From an uncultured Rickettsiales bacterium (GTDB lineage Bacteria > Pseudomonadota > Alphaproteobacteria > Rickettsiales > Midichloriaceae), in contig CALKVD010000047.1 of NCBI GenBank assembly GCA_937996615.1, positions 1 through 20,872 on the forward strand: DNA of 20,872 bases, written 5' to 3'. Shown here piece after piece: positions 7,830-15,623 of this stretch. The notes beneath the pieces are model-generated. The model saw only the letters and a program-made list of their open reading frames with translations, was not told the origin of the DNA and ran no database searches. The position numbers and the translations under genes were made by a program. Positions within the stretch are counted from its first letter, which is position 1, and every line of letters begins with the position of its first letter.

Positions 7830-9128
7830 ATGAATCCAAGTTTGTTAGCTAGATTATTATGGGTTGTAGTGTCATTATTCTACACCTATCAATATGTTTT
7901 AAGAATTTTACCATCTATCGTAATTAACGATTTGATGAATAAATTTGCTATCGATGCAACACAAATTGGTCTTTTCTCTGGTATCTATTATATTGGCTAC
8001 ACCTTGATTCACATTCCAATGGGAATTATGCTGGATAGGTTTGGTGCAAAATTAATGATGACTATTTCAGTTTTGCTCACAGCTCTAGGGCTGGTACCAA
8101 TGATATATTCAGACAGCTGGACTCTAGTCATGATTGGCAGAATCATCACCAGCATAGGTTCAGCAACCTCAACTCTAGGTGCGTTTAAATTGTTGAGAAT
8201 TGCTTATGGAGAAGAAAAGTTTGGATTAAGCTTGGGCTTTGTTGTCACAGCAGGATTGTTGGGAGCAGCTTGCAACACTGAAATAAGAGGACTTATGGAT
8301 ATATATGGAACATCAGAAATCCTACATATAATTCTCTTAACAGGATTTGGATTAGCAGCATTCACCTATGCAATGATTCCAAGCGAAGCAAAACTAAACT
8401 CTATCTATGCATCTAATGTTGAACAAATTAACGATAATACAAAAAACCATAGCAATACAACCGTTTGGCAAGATGTCAAACACGTCATGTCAGATTATCG
8501 AGTGATTCTAATTGCTCTGATGGGTGGATTCATGGTTGGCCCTCTTGAAGGTTTTGCTGATGCTTGGTTGATGCCATTCTTAGAAAATGTTTATCACCTC
8601 TCAAGTCAACAAATCGGAATTGGCTCAAAAGCTTTATTCATTGGTGTATGTATCGGTTTTCCATTAGTGGGTTATATCGCCGAAGAAACCAGAGCATATT
8701 ATGGCACCGCTATAGTCTGTGGCGTAATAATGCTATTCTCTTTTATCGCTTTACTATTAGGAATTGGGAATGTTGGATTTGAGATATTTGGATATCAACT
8801 AAATTTGGTCCATACTCTCTTGTTCCTACTAGGCTTTGTATGCGGTTATCAGATCTGTATCATTACCGAAATCACTAATATCATGCCAATCAGGATACTT
8901 GCGATTTCAAGCGCCACAGCAAATATGATCATGATGATATTTGGTACCGTTTTCCACTTTCTAATCGGAGCTATAATTAGCAGCAATTCAACTGATAATT
9001 TAACAGTTGGAGCATATTCAAGCGATGCTTTAGTCAAAGGGTTTATTGTGGTGCCTATCGCAATCTTTATTGCTATTATTGTACTAAGTTTTTTAGCTCT
9101 AAAAAAACGTAGCAATTTGGCAAAATGA
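7830..9128 (+). CDS. MFS transporter, phagosomal-carrier-like
   Basis: A major facilitator superfamily carrier of 432 residues with about 12 hydrophobic segments and a central cytoplasmic loop near residues 190-215. The N-terminal part YQYVLRILPSIV, followed by ATQIGLFSGIYYIGYTLIHIPMGIMLDRFGAK, has the loop 2-3 MFS motif (G-x-x-x-D-R-F-G). It closely recalls a group of carriers in Francisella, Legionella, Coxiella and Rickettsiales that import amino acids or other metabolites from the host. That comparison is from memory and the substrate is unknown. GAGG at -11 to -8 supports the start. It has its own promoter (7764-7791) and terminator (9181-9208), so it is a single-gene unit. A nutrient-uptake role fits an intracellular lifestyle (inference). 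Confidence 0.9.
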   Translation: MNPSLLARLLWVVVSLFYTYQYVLRILPSIVINDLMNKFAIDATQIGLFSGIYYIGYTLIHIPMGIMLDRFGAKLMMTISVLLTALGLVPMIYSDSWTLVMIGRIITSIGSATSTLGAFKLLRIAYGEEKFGLSLGFVVTAGLLGAACNTEIRGLMDIYGTSEILHIILLTGFGLAAFTYAMIPSEAKLNSIYASNVEQINDNTKNHSNTTVWQDVKHVMSDYRVILIALMGGFMVGPLEGFADAWLMPFLENVYHLSSQQIGIGSKALFIGVCIGFPLVGYIAEETRAYYGTAIVCGVIMLFSFIALLLGIGNVGFEIFGYQLNLVHTLLFLLGFVCGYQICIITEITNIMPIRILAISSATANMIMMIFGTVFHFLIGAIISSNSTDNLTVGAYSSDALVKGFIVVPIAIFIAIIVLSFLALKKRSNLAK

Positions 9129-9180
9129 AATAGAATATATCCATAGCAAGAAACTGGAGACGTATTAATAACAATTAACA

Positions 9181-9208
9181 AGTCCTTATTATCAATATAA
9201 TAAGGACT
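9181..9208 (+). terminator. Intrinsic terminator after the MFS gene
   Basis: A perfect 11-bp stem, agtccttatta (9181-9191) with taataaggact (9198-9208), closes a 6-base loop. It is followed by a T-rich tract (attttctcaattttttt). It sits about 50 bases after the MFS stop codon. Confidence 0.85.
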
Positions 9209-9435
9209 ATTTTCTCAATTTTTTTAGTAAAAATAACAATTTTTATTGAGACAAATATAAATTAGCCCTAGAATTCGCTGACTTTTGTTTTGAAAATTAT
9301 GTTTTAACAAAGCTTAACCACCATTAATTCCAGAGCTTAATATGCAAAATAATATGGCAGAGAGTGATATGCAATCAACAGTAATAGTGTTATAATCTCC
9401 CTACCAACGAGTTAAAATTTATTTAAGTAAAAAAT
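9209..9435. other. Intergenic stretch between MFS gene and broken membrane gene
   Basis: This stretch holds the T-tract of the terminator and the extended -10 promoter at 9388-9396. I see no coding frame or RNA fold in the remainder. Confidence 0.5.
9388..9396 (+). promoter_or_regulatory. Extended -10 promoter upstream of the broken membrane gene
   Basis: TGT followed by a perfect TATAAT (9391-9396) forms an extended -10 element. No good -35 is seen, which extended -10 promoters tolerate. Transcription would begin near 9403, about 33 bases before the ATG at 9436. Confidence 0.45.
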
Positions 9436-10262
9436 ATGCGCCTCCCCATACTACAGCCCGAAGTTGAAATTGCACCTCAAGATACATTATATAAAAACTG
9501 GATAAATCTCGATTTTTTAAAACCTACATCTGGCTCATAATAGCAACAGCTGCTTCTTCGATCCATATTTCTTTTATCGATCCTCAGAATCAAAACGCTA
9601 AAATCGCAGCTTTTATTTCTACATCAGCAGCAATTGCGACTATTTTTATACAACTATTGTCTTGTATATATAAAAAATGCGAGAGACAACAAAACAGAAA
9701 AATCGCGAGGATGCCAAAGCAAACCATAGCCCAGCTTGGCCAATTTGCGATAATATTACCCACAGGACTTTTATTGATTTTGGTAATATTAAACCTCAAC
9801 CCCCCAGAAAAAATAGCGATAAAATAAAAGCCGTCGCTAACGGTATAGAACAAGCTTATTATATAAGCCTGTTACTTATTTGTCGCCTTAATGTCTTCAT
9901 TCATAATTGTTGCTTGAGACCCAATGATAATATAAATCCAACCAGCAACAAATCGCTTCAGAAGAAATACAACCATTAGGGGAATCGAGGATCAATCCCG
10001 AGATAATCCTGAGATAACTGAAATACAATCTGAATCAAGAGCCGAATCAGTCCCAATTCGAGCAATAGAAGTTTTGCATATACAATTCCCCCAACTCGAA
10101 AACCCGATACAAAATCAAATTATACCAAATCAAAGCAACGAACCCAGAGGCCAAACTCTAGAACATACCAGAACTATTGTAACCCCAAGCAGATTCAGAA
10201 GAGAAAATAATGAAAGTTCTCCAATCAGAAGAGCGAATTTATTAGGTCAACTTCAAAGATAA
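9436..10262 (+). pseudogene. Frame-broken gene for a multi-pass membrane protein with charged tail
   Basis: No single frame covers this stretch, but protein-like sequence continues by switching frame. ATG 9436 opens 34 codons (stop 9538-9540). The -1 frame is open 9495-9827 and encodes three hydrophobic helices (IWLIIATAASSIHISFI, a second near AAFISTSAAIATIFIQLL, a third near FAIILPTGLLLILVIL). A basic linker KKCERQQNRK separates helices two and three. A fourth helix, at about 9850-9915, is split between two frames (AYYISLLLI, then FVALMSSFIIVA), with several stops in the main frame. From 9936 to the TAA at 10260-10262 the same phase as 9495-9827 is open again. It encodes about 108 polar residues rich in Asn, Gln, Arg, Glu, Pro and Ser. 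I recognise no family. The best reading is a decayed four-helix membrane protein gene. Confidence 0.6.
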
Positions 10263-10263
10263 T

Positions 10264-10441
10264 AACGCTAAAAAAATCTTACAATTTTGTCAGGTTTAGA
10301 CTATTAATAAAATAATTAATAGAGTAATTATTATTTTGAATTTTGGCATCACAATAATTAACGATATAATCAATATATCGAATCAAGAACTAGATCCTTA
10401 TATTATCATTACAACAAATAAAACTTCCTTGACCGAGCTTA
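10264..10441. other. AT-rich gap downstream of fabH
   Basis: A convergent gap between the broken membrane gene and fabH. It has weak AT-only inverted repeats, for example aaaataatta/taattatt near 10309-10335 and cgatata/tatatcg near 10362-10380, which could act as poor terminators. No gene is supported; the short plus-strand frame running into fabH is an antisense shadow. Confidence 0.35.
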
Positions 10442-11584
10442 TCACCAGCGAAGCAGAACCCCTCCAAAAACCATTCCAGCTCCAGCTGCAAGCATCAAAA
10501 GCAAATCACCCTTTTTGATTTTACCCTGCTGCAAATACATATCCAACGCTAAGGGAATAGTAGCAGCCGATGTGTTAGCATGTTGAATCACAGAGGTTGC
10601 CATTTTGTTGCTGGCACTGACTCCCTCTTTAGCAATTCCAAGCTTTTCTTCAATCGCAGTGAGAATTCTCATATTAGCTTGATGCGGCACAATAAAATCA
10701 ACGTCATCAACTGTAAAACCATTTTTTGCCAATATTTGCTGAGCGATTTGGGACATTTCAGCAACAGCATGTTTAAATACTTCTTTTCCTACCATACTAA
10801 TAGTATAGTCATTTAAATTTTGATTACTTACTCCACTTTTTGTATTCAAAATGTCACATAGCTTAGCATTACCATAAGTTATAAAATCAATAATCCCTGA
10901 TTGTTTTTTAAGATTCAAAGCCGAACGATTTTTCCCTGGTTCAGAATCTAAATCAGCAAACTCAGTATTTTCTTTACTATATTCAACGTTCAAGATCACC
11001 GCACCTGCCCCATCACCAAATAATACGCAAGTACTACGGTCATTCCAGTCAACAATCTTACTCATCGAATCAGCACCTATAATTGCAACATTTTGCCAAT
11101 TCAGATTTTCTTTTAACATTCGATACCCGACCTCCAAGGCATAAACAAAACCAGAACAAGCAGCGTTAAGATCGAATGCCATGTTTCTACCAGACCCCCC
11201 TAGTTTGTTTTGCACTAATACTGCCGTAGATGGCATAAAAAGATCTGGGGTTGAAGTTGCAACAATAACAGCATCAAGATCGTCGATTTTGAGATTCGCT
11301 TTTTGCAACGCCTGTTGCAAAGCTTTTGCTGCCATATCAGAAGTTGTTTCATCTGCCGCTGCAATATGGCGCTGTTTAATTCCAGTGCGTTTTTGGATCC
11401 ACTCGTCGCTAGTTTCCAGGTGTTTGGGTAAATCGTCGTTGGTTACTATGTTTTTGGGCAAATATGTACCACAACTGCTAATAACTATATGCCTTGCTGT
11501 GTTTACCATAAGATTAGTAGCAAATTCAAAATCATTAGCAACTTTTTGATTTGCTAGATTATGATCAAGAGATTTTTCGCTCAT
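10442..11584 (-). CDS. fabH: 3-oxoacyl-[acyl-carrier-protein] synthase III (FabH)
   Basis: FabH starts fatty acid synthesis by condensing acetyl-CoA with malonyl-ACP. The thiolase-fold triad is complete: Cys143 in NAACSGF, His301 in VPHQANMR and Asn337 in HANTSAAT. GDGAGAV at 190-196 and the glycine-rich C-terminal AAGAGMVFGGVLLRW are also typical. At 380 residues it is about 55-60 longer than usual FabH. Roughly 30 extra residues lie at the N-terminus before RHIVISSCGTYLP, and about 25 lie between Gly/Asp 190 and His301 (a polar segment near 200-245). The ATG has TAGGT at good spacing, which supports the long start; Met26 is the alternative. It is the last gene of rpmF-plsX-fabH. Confidence 0.95.
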   Translation of the reverse strand: MSEKSLDHNLANQKVANDFEFATNLMVNTARHIVISSCGTYLPKNIVTNDDLPKHLETSDEWIQKRTGIKQRHIAAADETTSDMAAKALQQALQKANLKIDDLDAVIVATSTPDLFMPSTAVLVQNKLGGSGRNMAFDLNAACSGFVYALEVGYRMLKENLNWQNVAIIGADSMSKIVDWNDRSTCVLFGDGAGAVILNVEYSKENTEFADLDSEPGKNRSALNLKKQSGIIDFITYGNAKLCDILNTKSGVSNQNLNDYTISMVGKEVFKHAVAEMSQIAQQILAKNGFTVDDVDFIVPHQANMRILTAIEEKLGIAKEGVSASNKMATSVIQHANTSAATIPLALDMYLQQGKIKKGDLLLMLAAGAGMVFGGVLLRW

Positions 11585-11640
11585 ATTTTACCTATATCAT
11601 GTTTGACCTTGTTTGATCCAAATTATTTCGAAAGATATAA

Positions 11641-12783
11641 TTATTCACTCTCTCCTATCATGCCCAAAATTTTTGCCGATGTATTTTTGATTTTTTCGAC
11701 AATATTATGACTTATGCTGTGATTTCTTGCAATACTGTGTTGATTCAATCTATTTAATTCATTAATTATTGCAATATTGATATTATTAGCTGCAAGATTT
11801 TTCGCGACCCTGATTGCGTTGACAACACCCATCACATCAGATCCTCCATGGCTCTTGACTACAATTCCGTTTAAACCAACTAGCATAGCACCATTGTTTA
11901 GCTCTGGATTAATTATATCAAAATGTTTTTTTAAACTCTTTTTCAGCAAAGCGCCACCTATAGTTGAAATCCAATTCTCTTTGACTGCTTGACGAAGCAA
12001 ATGAACAACAGCATCAACTGCACCTTCCGAAGCTTTAAGAGCAATATTACCTGAAAATCCGTCAGTCACAATAACATCAGCAACACCAGCTGCAATATCG
12101 TGTCCTTCGACATAACCAAAGAAATTCATCCCTGACTCCAACAACATCTTATAAACCTTCTGCTCCAACTCTCGTCCTTTGATTTCTTCAACTCCAACAT
12201 TCAACAAACCAACTTTTGGATCGTCTAATCCCAAAACAATTCTAGCAAAACATATACCCATCATCGCAAATTGGTATAACATAGTATCGGTACATTCTGT
12301 ATTTGCTCCCAGATCCAGCAGAACTGATTTTCCTTTTAGAGTTGGAAACGGAGCAATGATTGCGGGACGTTTTATTCCTTCAATGCAACCCAGAACCGTT
12401 TTCGCTATAACCATCAAAGCGCCAGTATTGCCAGAAGAGACTGAGGCCTGGGCCTCCCCTGATTTAACTGAATCTACCATCATTCGAATCGTGGAACGCC
12501 TCCCCTGTCTCAGGGCTTGAATTGGTTTATCATGGTCACCGACATAGTTATCACAAACAACGAATTTGCAACAATCTAAATTGATTTGATAATCGACCAA
12601 ATATTTTTCAACCTCTTGGGTGCCAAAAAGCAAAAACGATATACTCTTATCTTGTTCATAAATTTGTTTTACAGCTTTCAAGACAACATCCGGAGCCTTA
12701 GCACCCCCCATCAGATCGATAGCTAATCTAATCTTTTGTTGAGAAGCTGGAGCTATAGAGTCGCCTGGTAACAACCTATCCAT
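11641..12783 (-). CDS. plsX: Phosphate acyltransferase PlsX
   Basis: PlsX converts acyl-ACP to acyl-phosphate, the acyl donor for PlsY in phosphatidic acid synthesis. The N-terminal AIDLMGGAKAPDVVL (about 21-35) corresponds to the family's IDAMGGDxxP motif, with Asp replaced by Ala-Lys. The family landmarks SSGNTGALM (about 117), KRPAIIAPFPT, LLDLGANTEC and VTDGFSGNIALKASEG all follow in order. At 380 residues it is slightly long, with a 15-20 residue N-terminal lead and a hydrophilic C-terminal extension after AKNLAANNI. It lies 25 bases after rpmF and about 56 before fabH on the same strand, the classic cluster. Confidence 0.95.
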   Translation of the reverse strand: MDRLLPGDSIAPASQQKIRLAIDLMGGAKAPDVVLKAVKQIYEQDKSISFLLFGTQEVEKYLVDYQINLDCCKFVVCDNYVGDHDKPIQALRQGRRSTIRMMVDSVKSGEAQASVSSGNTGALMVIAKTVLGCIEGIKRPAIIAPFPTLKGKSVLLDLGANTECTDTMLYQFAMMGICFARIVLGLDDPKVGLLNVGVEEIKGRELEQKVYKMLLESGMNFFGYVEGHDIAAGVADVIVTDGFSGNIALKASEGAVDAVVHLLRQAVKENWISTIGGALLKKSLKKHFDIINPELNNGAMLVGLNGIVVKSHGGSDVMGVVNAIRVAKNLAANNINIAIINELNRLNQHSIARNHSISHNIVEKIKNTSAKILGMIGESE

Positions 12784-12808
12784 AAATACCCAATAGAACG
12801 ATCACTGA

Positions 12809-13021
12809 TTATGCCGCAACTTCTTCTGAATTGCTAGACGATTTATCCTTGATTTTTAACATCACCTTGTTGTTATAGCGTCCATCTTTTAACGAAATAT
12901 GGTGAGGTAGCTTTGGTTCACCGGTCACTGAATCATAAGCAATATTCACCGGCTTTAGGAAATCGTGAGATCGACGCATTTTCCTACGTGAGGGACTAGT
13001 TTTTCTTTTTGGTACTGCCAT
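12809..13021 (-). CDS. rpmF: 50S ribosomal protein L32
   Basis: L32 is a small protein of the large ribosomal subunit. The start [20 protein letters not shown] is unmistakable, so ATG 13021 is correct (70 residues) although the frame is open 17 codons further upstream. The middle [10 protein letters not shown] matches the usual C-terminal core of non-zinc alphaproteobacterial L32, and no CxxC zinc motifs are present. The tail is Ser/Glu-rich. It leads the plsX-fabH unit. A weak promoter-like pair (TTGCAG and TATACC, 16 bases apart) lies about 30-60 bases upstream. Confidence 0.95.
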   Translation of the reverse strand: MAVPKRKTSPSRRKMRRSHDFLKPVNIAYDSVTGEPKLPHHISLKDGRYNNKVMLKIKDKSSSNSEEVAA

Positions 13022-13127
13022 GTTTATTATTAAATAGTTAGTTAGGTATAACCAGTAACTTATAAACTGCAAATAAAATAAAATCCACTATTTTTTCTAC
13101 TTTGATTAGAGTACTGATTTATTTGAA

Positions 13128-13631
13128 TTATTTCTCGATCTTTTTATTATAATGCAACGAGTGGCAAACAGCAATCGCAATTGCATCAGTTTCATCATGT
13201 GTCTTGTTTGTTTTTATTTGACTTTTTATATTAGGCAAATAAAACCCCAACATTTGCAAAACCTGTTCTTTGTCAGAATTCCCACTGCCAGTTATCACTT
13301 TTTTGACCGTTTTAGCTTGGTACTCTACTATTCTAATTTGCATATAATCACAAGCAATCATTGCAGCAGCTCTGGCTTGAGCTAGAGAGATCGAGGTTTT
13401 AAAATTAGTATTGACGTAAATATTCTCTATCGCCGCTTCAACCGGTTGGTATCGCTTTAAAATCCCGGTCAACTCTTTAAAAATAATCCCTAGACGAACG
13501 CTAATTTCTTCTGTCGCTAAGGTGTTTTTGATAACCCCGGAAGCGATATAAGACAACACTGATTTATCAATACTAACAATTCCCCAACCAGTATAACGAA
13601 GACCGGGATCAATACCAATCACAAGACTCAT
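13128..13631 (-). CDS. ruvC: Crossover junction endodeoxyribonuclease RuvC
   Basis: RuvC resolves Holliday junctions with RuvAB by symmetric nicking. All four acidic metal ligands can be placed: Asp8 in GIDPG, Glu69 in AAIENIYVN, and Asp146 and Asp149 in HDETDAIAIA. The QARAAAM helix (about 85-91) matches the QARG helix of the family. At 167 residues it has normal length. The ATG overlaps the yebC stop by one base (TAATG at 13633-13629), so translation is coupled. ruvA and ruvB are not in the window. Confidence 0.97.
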   Translation of the reverse strand: MSLVIGIDPGLRYTGWGIVSIDKSVLSYIASGVIKNTLATEEISVRLGIIFKELTGILKRYQPVEAAIENIYVNTNFKTSISLAQARAAAMIACDYMQIRIVEYQAKTVKKVITGSGNSDKEQVLQMLGFYLPNIKSQIKTNKTHDETDAIAIAVCHSLHYNKKIEK

Positions 13632-14368
13632 TAACTTTCCTTACCAGATTCAATTTCAGCGTTAATATAAACATTCTGAACATCATCCAAATCATCCAAG
13701 TGATCCAAAAATTTCAAAACTTTTTCTTCATCAGTACTATTAATCGAAACTTCAGTTAGTGGCAGCCAGGTAATCAAAGATCTGCTTGCTTGGCCATATT
13801 TTGCTTCTAGTTTGTCGCTGATATCATGGAACTTAACAATATCACAAAGAATGATAAATTCGTCGCCATGTTGCTCACAATCTTCAGCTTCTGTTTCAAT
13901 CGCAAATGAGATTAAGTTATCATAGCTATCGATTGTCGTAGGATAGCTAATTAAACCCTTATGCTTGAATAAATATGACACACAGCCGGTCTCTCCTAGA
14001 TTACCACCAAATTTACTAAAAGTACTACGAACCTCGCTACTGGTCCGATTTCGGTTGTCGGTCATCGCTTCAACAATCACTGCAGTACCACAAGGACCAT
14101 ACCCCTCATATCTAATCTCATCATAGTTATCACCACAACCAGCAGTTGTGGCTTTTTTGATTGCCGCTTCGATTTTATCTTTTGGCAAATTGACATCTTT
14201 AGCTGCTGCAATCGCAACTCGCAATCTAGAGTTGAGTTGTGGGTCTGGGATTCCAGTTTTTGCTGCAACGATAATCTCCCTGACAACTTTGGTGAATACC
14301 TTTGCTCTTTTATTATCCTGAGCACCTTTACGATGCATTATGTTTTTAAATTTTGAATGACCTGCCAT
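13631..14368 (-). CDS. yebC: YebC/TACO1-family translation/regulatory protein
   Basis: YebC/TACO1 proteins help ribosomes pass difficult sequences such as proline stretches; some were earlier described as transcription regulators. The N-terminal MAGHSKFKNIMHRKGAQD is the family hallmark. NLPKDKIEAAIKKA, YEGYGPCGTAVIVEAMTDNRNRT and the FSKFGGNLGETGCVSYLF segment follow as expected. At 245 residues it has the usual length. It precedes ruvC with a one-base overlap, an arrangement common in proteobacteria. Confidence 0.97.
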   Translation of the reverse strand: MAGHSKFKNIMHRKGAQDNKRAKVFTKVVREIIVAAKTGIPDPQLNSRLRVAIAAAKDVNLPKDKIEAAIKKATTAGCGDNYDEIRYEGYGPCGTAVIVEAMTDNRNRTSSEVRSTFSKFGGNLGETGCVSYLFKHKGLISYPTTIDSYDNLISFAIETEAEDCEQHGDEFIILCDIVKFHDISDKLEAKYGQASRSLITWLPLTEVSINSTDEEKVLKFLDHLDDLDDVQNVYINAEIESGKES

Positions 14369-14487
14369 ATAAATCTATTTTTTATTATCTTAATATATTA
14401 TCACTCGCTATAAATTTATTACTAATTTTATCACGCAAAGTCTAGCAGATATATCATAGTATTCTGCAGCAATTTGCAACTATGCAT

Positions 14488-15459
14488 TTATTGTACCACC
14501 ACTTTTTTATCAAGCTCCAAACTCGGGGTTGCTTGTGTTTTCTGACCGGTTGCAATTTGACCTGTCTCAGGATTTGAATTTAAATTCGGATTTGGTTGTA
14601 ATCCAACAGAGCTATCCTGTTTTAGAATTGGCGCAGATTCAGGATTCTGCATCAATCCCCGAGCTACACTATTGTCAAAATTACCCCAGGTTTTTTTGTC
14701 ATATGCCTCGTTGAACACACAGATAACATTCCTCCCTTGCCGCAAGGTAAATCGATCAGTAACTCGCTCAACCACAACATAACCAGCGAAAATCCTATAA
14801 TTCACAATCGCTTCCCCTCCTTCAGCATCAACCATAAAAATTGCCGGGGTTTCAGCGTTCATATCCCGAAATCTGAAATAGGTAAATTCACCATCATCAA
14901 AGATTAATAGTGGCTCAATTTGCTTTGCTGGGCCACTAACTTTATATCTAAAGTTATATTCTCCTGGCTTTGCTAAATCTGGCGCTGTTGATGAGCTGAT
15001 AACAGCTGCCGCACCAGTTCCGCCACCAACACTGACTGGGTAAATAAATTTTGTAATAAAAGCCAGATTTGGATCTTGAATTCCTTCAGCATATTCAGCG
15101 TGCATCTCAAAAAAATACATCCTCTTGCTAGTAATAACAATCATATTGGTTGTGGCCTCTTCCTCAATTGGTTTGATGAAAATCCGATTGCCTTCTGGTA
15201 GGATTTGCCATGCAGTTGGTGTTCCCATCGTGATCGATTTAATTTCTTCGTCGGGCGAAAATTCGATAATTGAGTGATAGAGATAGTGACCAATAAATTT
15301 GATGACGGAATTAGGACGGTAGTTAATCACCCTGATTCTGTTTTCATTCCCTATCGCTCGCGATTCAACCGTCGCCTCTGCTGAGTTTGCCTGAACTATA
15401 AAAAATATGGCGATTAGGGTTATCAAAAATCTATGTAAAACCGATGAAAAAGTTTGCAT
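14488..15459 (-). CDS. virB9: Type IV secretion protein VirB9 (CagX/TrbG family)
   Basis: VirB9 forms the outer-membrane ring of the type IV secretion core complex with VirB7 and VirB10. The 323-residue protein starts with a signal peptide: a hydrophobic stretch at about 11-23 and a likely cleavage site near ANS/A (residues 24-27). The N-terminal domain has DEEIKSITMGTPTAWQI and the PIEEEATTNMIVIT segment. The C-terminal domain has YRIFAGYVVVERVTDRFTLR and the conserved VICVFNEAY. A Pro/Asn/Gln-rich tail of about 50 residues follows. No other virB gene is adjacent. In Rickettsiales the system (rvh) is scattered and often has a second virB9, so this may be a stand-alone copy (inference). It has its own promoter at 15503-15531. 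Confidence 0.93.
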   Translation of the reverse strand: MQTFSSVLHRFLITLIAIFFIVQANSAEATVESRAIGNENRIRVINYRPNSVIKFIGHYLYHSIIEFSPDEEIKSITMGTPTAWQILPEGNRIFIKPIEEEATTNMIVITSKRMYFFEMHAEYAEGIQDPNLAFITKFIYPVSVGGGTGAAAVISSSTAPDLAKPGEYNFRYKVSGPAKQIEPLLIFDDGEFTYFRFRDMNAETPAIFMVDAEGGEAIVNYRIFAGYVVVERVTDRFTLRQGRNVICVFNEAYDKKTWGNFDNSVARGLMQNPESAPILKQDSSVGLQPNPNLNSNPETGQIATGQKTQATPSLELDKKVVVQ

Positions 15460-15502
15460 TTGTATATTGCTTAATTTGAGTAAGAGAATTTATATGCCAT
15501 CA

Positions 15503-15531
15503 ACTATAACGCGTTAAATAATTAAGTTCAA
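15503..15531 (-). promoter_or_regulatory. Sigma-70-type promoter of virB9
   Basis: On the minus strand, TTGAAC (15531-15526) and TATAGT (15508-15503) are exactly 17 bases apart. An A-rich tract lies immediately upstream (complement of 15531-15547) and resembles an UP element. The predicted start is near 15496, about 37 bases before the ATG. A palindrome TAACGCGTTA (15507-15516) lies in the spacer and touches the -10 box. Confidence 0.6.
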
Positions 15532-15623
15532 TTTTTTTTCTTTTTGATTCAGTCAAATCTTCAAACAAAAGTTATGAATAAAACAAAATCATACTGCCAT
15601 AACTATCACCAAAATCAGCTCAT

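Noticed and set aside
9590..9853. Minus-strand frame across the broken membrane gene
   Set aside because: It is the antisense of the hydrophobic helices; the plus strand has the promoter, the ATG and better helix patterns.
9677..9979. 100-codon plus-strand frame as a gene of its own
   Set aside because: Its first half is out of frame with the helix-coding phase and reads as a polar shadow; only its later part (about 9828-9860) fits the broken membrane gene.
10336..10518. Plus-strand frame running into fabH
   Set aside because: Half of it is antisense to the conserved C-terminus of fabH and it has no ribosome-binding site.
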